From Pirellulales bacterium (GTDB taxonomy: Bacteria > Planctomycetota > Planctomycetia > Pirellulales > JAEUIK01): a DNA stretch of 41,908 nt. The position numbers and the translations under genes were made by a program. Shown one piece after another: positions 32,327 through 40,723 of this stretch. The stretch spans positions 1-41,908 of the forward strand of contig JAIBBZ010000041.1 of assembly GCA_019694435.1 (NCBI GenBank), written 5' to 3'. How positions within the stretch are numbered: the stretch's first letter is position 1; every line of letters starts with the position of its first letter. The notes beneath the pieces are model-generated. The model had not been told where the DNA came from and did no database searches. It saw only the letters and a program-made list of their open reading frames with translations.

Positions 32327-33259
32327 CTGAATTCCTATCGCTTTCGTCTGAGCATCGTTGCCGTATGCATGCTGGTGCTGCTGCGCATCTGCATCGGCTG
32401 GCATTTCTTCTACGAAGGCCTGTGGAAGCTCGAGCAGCCCCACTACAGCTCGGCCGGCTTCTGGCAGCAGGCCAAGGGGCCCTTGGCCGATCATTTTCTC
32501 AACTTGATTCCCGATCGGCAGGGCTACGAACGGCTGAATTACGACAAGCTGTCTGCCCGCTGGACGAGCCAGCTTCAGACGATGCTCAAGCACTACAACC
32601 TGGGCGACGAGCAACGTGCCGAGGCGGAAAAAGTGCTGACGACCCGCAAGACCCAACTGCAGAATTACCTGGCGGAAAACCGCGAGGCGATCGACGACTA
32701 TTTCCACGAACTGAAGCGGCTCGAGCAGGCGAGCGCCAACCCGCAATTGCGCGATGTGCCCTTCCAGAGAAAGCGGATTGCCGAGGCGCGGCAGCGCACG
32801 TCCGCGACGGCGGCCCCTTGGCTGGCGCAAGTCGACGCGTTGCAACACGACCTGGAGCAGGATCTGCAAGGCCTGCTCGACAAGGACCAGCAGGCAGAGG
32901 GTCTGCCGCCCGAGCCGTTCACCTGGTTGTCGCTGATCGATAGCACCGTGGGCCCGGTCAACGCCATCATCGGCCTGTTGCTGATGGCCGGGTTGTTCAC
33001 GCGCGCCGCAGCCGTCGGCGGAATCCTGTTTCTGTTGATCATTGGGCTCTCGCAGCCCGAGTGGCCGACGATCTATCCGCTGGCTCACCCCTCGGCGGGC
33101 CATGCGCTGCTGGTCAACAAGGAATTTGTCGAGATGATTGCCCTGGCCGTGTTGGCGACCACCGGCGTCGGCCGTTGGGGGGGCTTGGACTTTTTCGTCT
33201 ATCACCTGCTGGTTCGTCCGTGGACCAGCCGGAGGAAACGTGATGTATCTTTCGCCTGA
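32327..33259 (+). CDS. DoxX-like membrane protein with an extracytoplasmic helical insert
   Basis: A membrane protein of about 310 residues in the DoxX/TQO-small-subunit family. Helix 1 is SIVAVCMLVLLRICIGWHFFYEG, carrying the family's GWHFFYEG. About 170 charged, helical residues follow, likely periplasmic coiled coil. Two or three further helices follow (PVNAIIGLLLMAGLF, AVGGILFLLIIGL, FVEMIALAVLATTGVG). The start is uncertain. No ATG or GTG gives the expected N-terminus, but CTG 32327 has GGGGGAGAG six bases upstream; ATG 32368-32370 would cut helix 1, and TTG 32060 adds unlikely sequence. It overlaps the next gene by 17 bp, implying an operon with the Tat-exported Gfo/Idh protein. Confidence 0.85.
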   Translation: MNSYRFRLSIVAVCMLVLLRICIGWHFFYEGLWKLEQPHYSSAGFWQQAKGPLADHFLNLIPDRQGYERLNYDKLSARWTSQLQTMLKHYNLGDEQRAEAEKVLTTRKTQLQNYLAENREAIDDYFHELKRLEQASANPQLRDVPFQRKRIAEARQRTSATAAPWLAQVDALQHDLEQDLQGLLDKDQQAEGLPPEPFTWLSLIDSTVGPVNAIIGLLLMAGLFTRAAAVGGILFLLIIGLSQPEWPTIYPLAHPSAGHALLVNKEFVEMIALAVLATTGVGRWGGLDFFVYHLLVRPWTSRRKRDVSFA

Positions 33260-34901
33260 AGAACGCGCGATTGGCCAGGAAAACTTCTACGCCGCGGTCG
33301 GCGACAAGCTCACGCGCCGCGAGTTTCTCGAGGGCGCTATTGCCGCAGGCGTCGTCTCGGGAGCCGGACTGGGCTCGTTCTACTTCGCCTATGGCAAGTC
33401 GGTCGGCGACCCGGTGCGGGTCGGCGTGATCGGCACGGGCGACGAAGGGAGCGTGCTGATCGGCGCCCACACGCCGGAGTTCGTCCGGGTCGTGGCGATC
33501 GCCGACATCCGTCCGTACAACATCCATCGCGCGTTTCATGGCGACGAGGCGGTGCTCGACGCGCGGCCCGGGCTGATGAAGAAATACGGCTGGTCGACCG
33601 AGGACGAGGCCCGCAAAAACGTCAAGGTTTACGACCAGGACTACCACGACCTGATCAACGATCCGGACGTCGAGGGCGTGATTATCGCCCTGCCCTTGCA
33701 CCTGCATGCCCAGGTGGCGATCGAGGCGATGAAGGCCGGCAAGCACGTGCTGACCGAAAAGCTGATGGCGCACAGCGTGCACGAATGCAAGGACATGGCC
33801 CGCGTCGCGCGGCAGACCGACAAGCTGCTGGCCGTCGGTCACCAACGGCATTACAGCATTCTGTACGACAACGCGGTTGACACGATTCGCCGCGGGCTGA
33901 TCGGTGAGATTCATTACATCCGTGCCCAATGGCACCGCGGCAATCTGCCGGGCAAAGACAGTTGGGCCAACCCATTGCCCGACCAGCTCAAGCAAGACCT
34001 GGTCAAGCTGCAGGCCGACATCGACGGCGCCAAGCCTGGCGCGCAGTACGAGGCTTTGCTCAAGAAGAAGCGGCAATGGGAACTGCAGGCGCTCGACGCC
34101 GTCGTCGATGCCGCGAAGTACGGCTATCAAGACATGACCCTGTCCGACGGCCGGCTGCGCCCGGCGCTCGAAGAGCTGATTCGCTGGCGGCTGTGGAATC
34201 GCACCGGCGGCGGGTTGATGGCCGAATTGGGCAGCCATCAGCTCGACGCGGCGAGCATTTTCGTCAGCTCGATGCAACCCGACGGCAAGAAGGTGCACCC
34301 GCTGAGCGTCAGCGCCGTCGGCGGGCGCCATTTGTTCCCTCCCGATCGTGACTCGGACGATCATGTTTACGCCACGTACGAGTTCCCGGGACCGGGCTAC
34401 AAGGAAGACCCGAACAAGCTGATCTGCTTGACCTATTCGTCGATCAACGGCAACGGCTTCGGCGGATACGGCGAAGTCGTGATGGGCACCAAGGGCACGC
34501 TGATCCTCGAACGCGAGAAGGAAGTCATGCTGTTCAAGGACTCGGCGACCACGACGAGCGTGGCCGTGGTGCAAAAGCCCGGCAGCTCGGGGCCGGCGCT
34601 CGATTCGTACGAGACCGGCGGCGGCCCGCGCGCCGGCGCCGACGTGGGCAAGACGGCGCTCGGCGGGGCGATCAGCCGCGGCTATACCGAAGAAATCGAG
34701 CACTGGGCCTGGTGCATTCGCAATCGCGCACCGGAAAACGTCCCGCGCTGCCATCCCAAGGTGGCAATGGCCGATGCCATCATCGCCTTGACGACGAATC
34801 AGGCGATCCGCGAGAAGCGGCGCATCGAATTCCAGGAAGAGTGGTTCGACATCGACAACGATGCGACCCCCGAGGACGTCAAGCCGTCGGTTTCGGTCTG
34901 A
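33243..34901 (+). CDS. Tat-exported Gfo/Idh/MocA family oxidoreductase
   Basis: A 552-residue secreted member of the Gfo/Idh/MocA family. The N-terminus has an unusual 25-residue lead-in and then a twin-arginine signal, LTRREFLEGAIAAGVVSGAG (R-R-E-F-L). The Rossmann motif is VRVGVIGTGDEGS. The EKP position reads LTEKLMAHSV, keeping the lysine but replacing Pro by Leu. A long helical insert (about 240-300) distinguishes it from cytosolic paralogues. As the protein should be exported folded with its NAD(P), it may form sugar-processing complexes in the periplasm. GGAGG lies 8 bp before ATG 33243. It overlaps the DoxX-like gene by 17 bp and precedes the isomerase gene by 53 bp. Confidence 0.92.
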   Translation: MYLSPEERAIGQENFYAAVGDKLTRREFLEGAIAAGVVSGAGLGSFYFAYGKSVGDPVRVGVIGTGDEGSVLIGAHTPEFVRVVAIADIRPYNIHRAFHGDEAVLDARPGLMKKYGWSTEDEARKNVKVYDQDYHDLINDPDVEGVIIALPLHLHAQVAIEAMKAGKHVLTEKLMAHSVHECKDMARVARQTDKLLAVGHQRHYSILYDNAVDTIRRGLIGEIHYIRAQWHRGNLPGKDSWANPLPDQLKQDLVKLQADIDGAKPGAQYEALLKKKRQWELQALDAVVDAAKYGYQDMTLSDGRLRPALEELIRWRLWNRTGGGLMAELGSHQLDAASIFVSSMQPDGKKVHPLSVSAVGGRHLFPPDRDSDDHVYATYEFPGPGYKEDPNKLICLTYSSINGNGFGGYGEVVMGTKGTLILEREKEVMLFKDSATTTSVAVVQKPGSSGPALDSYETGGGPRAGADVGKTALGGAISRGYTEEIEHWAWCIRNRAPENVPRCHPKVAMADAIIALTTNQAIREKRRIEFQEEWFDIDNDATPEDVKPSVSV

Positions 34902-34940
34902 GCCGTGCGGCACAATCGGAGCCGGGTAGCGTTTCGCATG

Positions 34941-34946
34941 GGGAGG
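34941..34946 (+). promoter_or_regulatory. Shine-Dalgarno deciding the GTG start of the isomerase
   Basis: GGGAGG lies 8 bp before GTG 34955. The frame is open to 34712, but that part is within the preceding gene in another phase. Confidence 0.65.
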
Positions 34947-34954
34947 TAGCCCGC

Positions 34955-35797
34955 GTGGAAAAATGGCCCCTGGGTGTGTTTGCCAGCATCGATGAAGGTT
35001 TGGGCGTCCGGCTCGAAGTGGCGCACGAGCTGGGGGTGCCGACCATCCAATTGCACGCCCCGAGCCGCAGTCACCGCACGCCGGCCGCGGCCGACGCCTT
35101 TTTGCAGCGCCTGCGCGGCTACGGCATCACATTGACCGCGGTCTTCGGCGGCTTTGCCGGCGAGAGCTACGCCGACATACCGACCGTGGTCCGGACCGTC
35201 GGTCTGGTGCCGCCGGAAACCCGCGCGGCGCGGCTCGCCGAGATGAAGGAAATCGCTGACTTCGCCCGTCACCTGGGCGTGTCGGTCGTGGCGCTGCACC
35301 TGGGCTTCGTCCCGCACGACCGGCACGATCCGCTCTATGCCGGGGTGCTCGAAGTGACCCGGGAACTCTGCGACTACTGCCACGAGCGCAAGCTGGCCTT
35401 GCACCTGGAAACCGGGCAGGAATCGGCCGAGACGCTGCTGGCGTTCATGGCCGACGTCGGCCGCGAAAACCTGTTCGTGAATTTCGACCCGGCCAACATG
35501 ATCCTCTACGGGTCGGGCGAACCGATCGCCGCGCTTCGGCAGATTGGCAAGTTTGTGCGGAGCGTGCATTGCAAAGACGCGCTTTGGGCGCTGCGGCCCG
35601 GCGAGGAATGGGGTCGTGAGGTACCGCTCGGCGAAGGGCAAGTCGGCATGGAGACTTACCTGCGGACGCTCGACGAGATCGGCTATCGCGGGCCGCTGAC
35701 GATTGAACGGGAAATCCCGCAGGAGCCCGAACGGCAAAAGCAGGAGATCGGCGCCGCAGTCCGCCTGCTCGCGGCGCTCAAGGCCAAGCTGGGGTGA
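34955..35797 (+). CDS. Sugar phosphate isomerase/epimerase family protein
   Basis: A 280-residue TIM barrel of the xylose-isomerase-like / AP-endonuclease-2 superfamily. The divalent-metal ligands are visible in order: LHLETGQE (Glu), VNFDPANM (Asp), SVHCKDAL (His) and LTIEREIP (Glu). The protein is cytosolic, with no signal peptide. In many planctomycetes such isomerases sit next to Gfo/Idh oxidoreductases, and both are thought to interconvert keto-sugars or inositols. Here it lies 53 bp after the Tat-exported oxidoreductase and 34 bp before the next gene, so the four genes 32327-36134 probably form one transcript. GTG is the start because of the GGGAGG upstream. The substrate is unknown. 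Confidence 0.92.
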   Translation: MEKWPLGVFASIDEGLGVRLEVAHELGVPTIQLHAPSRSHRTPAAADAFLQRLRGYGITLTAVFGGFAGESYADIPTVVRTVGLVPPETRAARLAEMKEIADFARHLGVSVVALHLGFVPHDRHDPLYAGVLEVTRELCDYCHERKLALHLETGQESAETLLAFMADVGRENLFVNFDPANMILYGSGEPIAALRQIGKFVRSVHCKDALWALRPGEEWGREVPLGEGQVGMETYLRTLDEIGYRGPLTIEREIPQEPERQKQEIGAAVRLLAALKAKLG

Positions 35798-35831
35798 CCC
35801 AAGTCGCATCATCCAGACCAGGAACGCGCGG

Positions 35832-36134
35832 ATGCCGCAGATCAACATTCAGCACGCTCACGAGCTGACGCCCGACGAGGCGGTCGAGCGGCTGCAGCGG
35901 ATCGTCGAGTTTGCCCGCGATGCGTATGGCTCGAAGATCGCCCACTGGGAAGAAAGCTGGGACGGCCACACCTGGAGCTACTCGATCACGGCCATGGGCT
36001 TTTCCAGCCGCGGCCGGGTGACTGTCGAGCCCAACCAGGTCTCGCTGCGTGGCGATCTGCCGCTGTCGCTGCTGTTGTTCCGCGGCCGGATCGAATCGAC
36101 GATCCGCGAACAGCTCTCGCGTTTCCTGGCGTAG
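35832..36134 (+). CDS. Polyhydroxyalkanoic-acid-system family protein
   Basis: A 100-residue soluble protein of the PHA_gran_rgn family. The pattern is a helix (LTPDEAVERLQRIVEFA), beta strands (WEESWDGHTWSYSITAMGFSSRGRV), a short segment VEPNQVSLRGDLPLSLLLF, and a final helix ending in REQLSRFLA. In Pseudomonas a member is linked to polyhydroxyalkanoate granules, but the domain is widespread in organisms without that link. No phasin or synthase gene is present here. It is the last plus-strand gene of the group and converges on cheY, whose stop is 49 bp away. Confidence 0.85.
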   Translation: MPQINIQHAHELTPDEAVERLQRIVEFARDAYGSKIAHWEESWDGHTWSYSITAMGFSSRGRVTVEPNQVSLRGDLPLSLLLFRGRIESTIREQLSRFLA

Positions 36135-36182
36135 CCGCGGGCGCGATGGCTCGATTCGCAGCGGCCTCAATCTGTAGCGGGC

Positions 36183-36563
36183 TCAGTTCGCGTCCACCGT
36201 GGCGGGCACGATTCTGTCCAGGGTCTCGGCCAGCAGGGCCTTGTCGAACGGTTTGACGATGAAGTCGGCCGCACCGATTTGGAACGCCTCTTTCAACACG
36301 GCCGTTTGTTCCAAGGCGCTCACGACGACGATCTTGGCCTCGGGATCGAACTCGAGAATGCCGCGCAAGGCATGCAGCCCATCGTACTTGGGCATGACCA
36401 TGTCGAGCGTCACGGCGTCGGGCCGCAGCTCGCGGTAAAGGTCGATCGCCTCTTGGCCGTTGACCGCTTCGCCTGCGATCTCCCAGCCGGCGGCCAGCGC
36501 CGTTTCCTTGACCATCTCGCGGATGATCATCGCGTCATCAGTAACGAGCAATTTCCTGGTCAT
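36183..36563 (-). CDS. cheY: Response regulator CheY
   Basis: A 126-residue stand-alone receiver domain. The acidic pair is DD at 9-10, the phospho-accepting Asp is D54 (VTLDMVMP), the switch Ser is S82 (VVSALEQ) and the conserved Lys is K104 (VKPFDK). The lack of an output domain and the position at the end of a chemotaxis operon identify CheY, which, when phosphorylated by CheA, binds the flagellar motor or another output. It is preceded on the same strand by cheD after 54 bp. Its phosphatase is probably CheC in the same operon, with CheX at the far end of the window as an alternative. No motor gene is in the window. Confidence 0.93.
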   Translation of the reverse strand: MTRKLLVTDDAMIIREMVKETALAAGWEIAGEAVNGQEAIDLYRELRPDAVTLDMVMPKYDGLHALRGILEFDPEAKIVVVSALEQTAVLKEAFQIGAADFIVKPFDKALLAETLDRIVPATVDAN

Positions 36564-36617
36564 CGTCGTTAATTCCGGGCTGGGGCGCCGTGGGTCGAGC
36601 CGGTCGGCTCGCGCGGG

Positions 36618-37118
36618 TCAGAGTTCAAGGATTGGTTGACCGACAATCTCCACCCGGAGAATGCCGGTGGCGAGATCAAAGATCACCTTACGGCCTCTGG
36701 TCTCGCCCACGTGTTCGGCAAGGAGCTTGATGTGGGCAGTTTCCAGGGCCGCGCGGACGGCGGCGATGTTGGCCTGGCCTGCCTGTAGCGGTCCACGAGT
36801 TTCAAACATGGCCGCGCCGCCGGCGATCTTGGCCACGAGGCCGCCGGCGTTCGCGCCAGAAGCTTCGAGCAGGCGGAGGGCCGCCGGGATGGCGGAATCG
36901 GCGTAGCGCCCCGGGAGGCCCGCTTGTTCTCCCGAGTTGGGCAGCACGATGTGTGCCAGCACACCGACCCGCTTGCGCGGATGGTAGATCGCCACGCCGA
37001 CGCACGAGCCGAGAATGGCCCAAAGCCGATGTGGCGCATCGGCCAGCACCAGTTGGCCGAGACCGACCAGTTGGTTCAACTGCGGGACGAAGGATGTGGG
37101 AGTGGCGGTGCTCAACAT
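36618..37118 (-). CDS. cheD: Chemoreceptor glutamine deamidase CheD
   Basis: A 166-residue CheD. The catalytic Cys is in ILGSCVGVAIY (C39) and the His in LAHIVLP (H56), forming the Cys-His site that deamidates receptor glutamines. The C-terminal half has KIAGGAAMF and RKVIFDLATG, typical of the family. CheD also binds CheC and in Bacillus the CheC-CheD exchange provides a feedback loop; cheC is the neighbouring gene. ATG 37118 gives a normal N-terminus (MLSTATPTSF), although no clear ribosome site precedes it. The longer frame to 37700 is out of phase with CheC coding and is rejected. It sits 53 bp downstream of cheC. Confidence 0.92.
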   Translation of the reverse strand: MLSTATPTSFVPQLNQLVGLGQLVLADAPHRLWAILGSCVGVAIYHPRKRVGVLAHIVLPNSGEQAGLPGRYADSAIPAALRLLEASGANAGGLVAKIAGGAAMFETRGPLQAGQANIAAVRAALETAHIKLLAEHVGETRGRKVIFDLATGILRVEIVGQPILEL

Positions 37119-37171
37119 GATCGACGCGTGAAACGGCGCGTGGTGTCCAGAAGCTGGGCGTAAGGTGTGGT

Positions 37172-37789
37172 TCAACTGACGGCGTGCAACGCGTCTTCCA
37201 ATTGCTTGCGCAGCGCGTGCGTGGGAATGAAAAACACGTTCCAGTTCAACTCGGCGCCATCGCGGCGGAAAATCGTCCGGCAGATCAGCGCCTTGTCCGT
37301 GCCGACGGCCTGCATCATCAGCGCTTGCTCGAGCACGCTGGCGCCGTAGTCCTGGATGAAATAGGGCGGCGAAGGCACCAGTTCCGAAGTAATCAGCCGC
37401 TGGAGTGCATTCAGATAGGCGCAGCCCAGAATGTTGCCCGTCTCGCAGAGGGCCGATTGTTCGATGGGCGACCAAGGTCCGTCGGATTGCGCCGGGCGGT
37501 TGAGCAGCGTCGCCGCCAGTTGGCGGCCATTGTGTTCGTCGAAGGTCAGGATCAGCTCGCCGCCGATTTCGCCGGGCAGGCTGAGCACGACCATCGTGAG
37601 AAACTCGTCGCCCAGGTTCAATTCGGTGCAGACGCTCTCGAGCGGCAGTTCGCGCACCTCGTCGAGCGACAGCGTGATCAGGCCGTTGGTCCACCGGCAC
37701 ATCGCGGCCGATGCCTCGTGTGTGGCGGCCACCAGCAACTGCTGCAGCAGCTCCAGATGGCAGTTCTCGAGACGGCGAACGTCGTTCAT
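37172..37789 (-). CDS. cheC: CheC-like CheY-P phosphatase
   Basis: A 205-residue member of the CheC/CheX/FliY superfamily. The active helix SALCETGNILGCAYLNAL has the E-x-x-N signature (Glu and Asn four residues apart), which hydrolyses CheY-P. Only this one motif is clear; the N-terminal helix lacks it, unlike two-site CheC of Bacillus, so it may be a one-site class. The position directly upstream of cheD supports CheC. It is separated from cheA by 18 bp and from cheD by 53 bp, all on one strand. It should terminate signalling and, by binding CheD, tune receptor deamidation. Confidence 0.87.
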   Translation of the reverse strand: MNDVRRLENCHLELLQQLLVAATHEASAAMCRWTNGLITLSLDEVRELPLESVCTELNLGDEFLTMVVLSLPGEIGGELILTFDEHNGRQLAATLLNRPAQSDGPWSPIEQSALCETGNILGCAYLNALQRLITSELVPSPPYFIQDYGASVLEQALMMQAVGTDKALICRTIFRRDGAELNWNVFFIPTHALRKQLEDALHAVS

Positions 37790-37807
37790 CGCAACAAGTT
37801 CTTTCGT

Positions 37808-40723
37808 TCAGTTCGCGGCGACGCGCCGCGAGGCCATGGTGATCACCGCGCCGATATCCAGGATCAACGACACTCGGCCGTTACCCAGAATGCTCGCGCC
37901 GGCGATGCCGATCACGTTTTCGTAGTTTTCCGCCAACGACTTAATCACGATGTCCTCTTCGCCGAGCACGCGATCGACGACCAGGCCCAACTCGCGTCCG
38001 TCGAGGCCGAGGATGACCAAGGTTAGGTCATCCGACGCCGCCTTGACGGCAGCCGGATCATTCCACGTGAACACGTCGGACAATCGGACCACCGAAATCA
38101 CGCGACCCCGGACATTGGCCGTCTGTTGACCATGCACGGTCCATTGCTCGGCCGGTTTTACCCGTACGATCTCCACGACCGATTCCATCGGCAGTGCGAA
38201 CACGTCGCCGTCGATCTCGGACATCAAGCTGGGCAGGATGGCCAAGGTCAGCGGCAGCTTGATCGTGAACGTCGTTCCCTGACCGGGCACGCTCTCCAAA
38301 TCGACCGTTCCGTTGAGGTCCTCGATCTTGCTCTTGACGATGTCCATGCCCATGCCGCGGCCGGAGACTTCGGTCACCTTGTCGGCCGTGCTGAACCCGG
38401 GCTCCCAGATCAACTGGTGGACCTGGTGCGGCGTGAGGCGCTCGGCGTCGGCGGCAGCGACCAGGTTTTTCTCGATGGCCTTTTGACGGATCCGCTCGGT
38501 GTTCAGCCCGCGGCCGTCGTCGACGACCTGAATGATGATGCTGTTGCCGCGGTGGAAGGCGTCGAGCACGATCGTGCCCTGGGCCGGCTTGCCGGCTGCC
38601 CGCCGGTCTTCGGGCGATTCGATGCCATGATCCGCCGAATTGCGTACCATGTGGATCAACGGATCGCCCAGCTCGTCGATCATCCGCTTGTCGAGCTCGG
38701 TCTTCTCGCCGCGAATGTCGAGTTCGATCTGCTTGCCATTGGTGCGCGTCAGATCGCGGATCACGCGGCGAAACCGCCCGAACAACGGGCCGATCGGCAC
38801 CATCCGCGTGTCCATTACGGTCTTCTGAATCCCGTCGGAAATCCGGTCGAGCTGGTGCACCGACTCGAATAACTCGTTGATCGAAGCACGCACCCCGCTG
38901 AAGCGATCGAGCTCGTCGCGGGCCGTGCCGAGATCGGCCTGCATCCGGCGAGCCAAGGTAGTCAGCGATTCCAACTCGCGCTGCGCTTCGCGGGGGTCGC
39001 TGCCGGGCTGCAATTCGACCAGGCGATCGAGCAGCAGGCCGAGGTTGCCGAACAATTGCTGGGCCTGCTTGCCGGAACTGACGCCCCGCAGTCCCTCGCC
39101 GATCTGGGTGAAGCGCGCCTTGTTGATGACCAACTGTCCCGCGAGGTTCATCAACTGGTCGAGCCGCTCAATATCGACGCGCAGCGTTTCGGTGGGCCGG
39201 TTTTCGGCGGTATCCGGCTTGGACTTCGGGGTTGCCGGCGCCGCAGGCCGCAACGAGGCCGGAGCCGGAGCCGTCTCGGCGGGGGCAGTGGCCGTGGAGG
39301 CGGTCGCAGCTGGCACTTCGATTCTCGCGCCGGTGCTGGGCGGTGCGGGGCTGGGCGCTACCGGCTCGGCCGCTGGCTCCGGCCGTGACGATTCGATGAC
39401 GACATCCTGGACGCCGCCGATGCGGAGCCGGGCTGCAATCGTCTCCCGGGAGTCGTTCGTCTGCAGGCCGAAGAACAAATGATGAACGCTATCGAGCGCG
39501 TCCAAGGCATCGGCCGACGGTTCGCAGTAGTACAGCGTGCCAAACTGCAAGAGCTTTTGCAGCAGCAGCTGTGCCTTCAGCGCAGAGAGATTGAAATCCG
39601 AGGCAAAGGTCACGCAGCCCACCGCCGTTGGCGAGTGCGGCGGGGCCATGGCCGCGATGTCGGCGAGCCGTTCTTGCACGTTGGACAGCTCGACTGCCGC
39701 CGCGGCGTCGTCGCCGCGGGCAACTTGGGTTGACGCGACGCGCGCAGGCGCAGCCGGCTTGCTCGACTGTGCTGCGCACAGCTCGTGTGCAAGTTGGTTG
39801 AACGAATTCGATTCCGGTTGGCCCTGCCTCAGGCCTTGTACGTAGACGCGCAGGCCATCGGTACAGCGCAGCAGCGCGTCGGCCAGCTCGGGAGACAAGG
39901 TGCCTTTCTGCTCTCGCAATTGTTGCAACACGTCTTCCATGAAGTGCGCGAGCTTGGCCGGACGATTCAGCCCGACGGCGGCCGCCGAACCTTTGATGCG
40001 GTGCGAAACCACGAGCAGGGTTTCGCGGGCTGCCTGGCCCTCGGCGCCTTCGATGTCCAGCAAGGTCTCCGTGAGGCTGTCGAGCGCCAGGTCGGTCTCG
40101 TCGATGAAGATCGACAGATACTTGGCCGGCACATCTCGTTCGTCGGAGATGTCGACGAAGTAATCGACGAGCGGCGCGGCAGGCGTCGAGGACACTCGCG
40201 GGACGGCCGTTTCGGCTGCGACAGGCGGCAAGTCGGCTGTCAGGGCGCGCTCGGCATCGGCTTGGTTTGTCGGCTGACGCTCCGCGCCCGCCTGCTGCAG
40301 CAGTTGCTGAATCTGGCCGACGACGGGCGCCGTGTCGACCGCGGGACGATCCGTTTCTTTCAGGCAGGCGACCAGCCCGACGAGGCAGTCGACCGCCTGG
40401 AACAGCAGTTCGACCGAATCGCTCGTCAGGTAGAGTTCGGCCCTGCGAGCGGCGTCGAAGACATTCTCGACGCGGTGGGTCAGCTCGTTGATCTCGCTCA
40501 GACCGAGCATCGCCGACAGCCCTTTGAAGCTGTGGGCCGCGCGAAACATTTCGTTGAGTAATTCGGCGTCGCAGATGGCCCGTTGGCCCTCGTCCAATTG
40601 CCGGGCCCACGCGTCGAGCTGCAGCAGGTTCTCGTTCAAACGGTCGAGCAATTGCGACGACTCGTCGAGAAAGTCACCCAACAGCGCCTCAAACATTTCG
40701 TCGGCGGGCAGATTGGCGCTCAT
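37808..40723 (-). CDS. cheA: Chemotaxis histidine kinase CheA with two HPt domains
   Basis: A 971-residue CheA. Domain order: HPt-1 (RAAHSFKGLSAMLG, H64); HPt-2 (about 200-300; VVSHRIKGSAAAVG, H241); a putative CheY-binding P2 region (about 370-445); a Pro/Ala-rich linker (447-510); the dimerisation helices (LRVDIERLDQLMNLAGQLVI, about 514-660); the ATPase (IHMVRNSADHGIE N-box near 690, VDDGRGLN, GFSTADKV and GRGMGMDIV); and a C-terminal CheW-like domain from about 825. Both HPt histidines are present, so two phosphorylation sites are possible. The start overlaps the cheR stop by 4 bp. It autophosphorylates in response to receptors and passes phosphate to CheY at 36183-36563. Confidence 0.95.
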   Translation of the reverse strand: MSANLPADEMFEALLGDFLDESSQLLDRLNENLLQLDAWARQLDEGQRAICDAELLNEMFRAAHSFKGLSAMLGLSEINELTHRVENVFDAARRAELYLTSDSVELLFQAVDCLVGLVACLKETDRPAVDTAPVVGQIQQLLQQAGAERQPTNQADAERALTADLPPVAAETAVPRVSSTPAAPLVDYFVDISDERDVPAKYLSIFIDETDLALDSLTETLLDIEGAEGQAARETLLVVSHRIKGSAAAVGLNRPAKLAHFMEDVLQQLREQKGTLSPELADALLRCTDGLRVYVQGLRQGQPESNSFNQLAHELCAAQSSKPAAPARVASTQVARGDDAAAAVELSNVQERLADIAAMAPPHSPTAVGCVTFASDFNLSALKAQLLLQKLLQFGTLYYCEPSADALDALDSVHHLFFGLQTNDSRETIAARLRIGGVQDVVIESSRPEPAAEPVAPSPAPPSTGARIEVPAATASTATAPAETAPAPASLRPAAPATPKSKPDTAENRPTETLRVDIERLDQLMNLAGQLVINKARFTQIGEGLRGVSSGKQAQQLFGNLGLLLDRLVELQPGSDPREAQRELESLTTLARRMQADLGTARDELDRFSGVRASINELFESVHQLDRISDGIQKTVMDTRMVPIGPLFGRFRRVIRDLTRTNGKQIELDIRGEKTELDKRMIDELGDPLIHMVRNSADHGIESPEDRRAAGKPAQGTIVLDAFHRGNSIIIQVVDDGRGLNTERIRQKAIEKNLVAAADAERLTPHQVHQLIWEPGFSTADKVTEVSGRGMGMDIVKSKIEDLNGTVDLESVPGQGTTFTIKLPLTLAILPSLMSEIDGDVFALPMESVVEIVRVKPAEQWTVHGQQTANVRGRVISVVRLSDVFTWNDPAAVKAASDDLTLVILGLDGRELGLVVDRVLGEEDIVIKSLAENYENVIGIAGASILGNGRVSLILDIGAVITMASRRVAAN

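Noticed and set aside
36618..37700. 360-codon reading of CheD starting at 37700
   Set aside because: The upstream 190 codons are an out-of-phase shadow of cheC; CheD proteins are about 160 residues long, matching ATG 37118.
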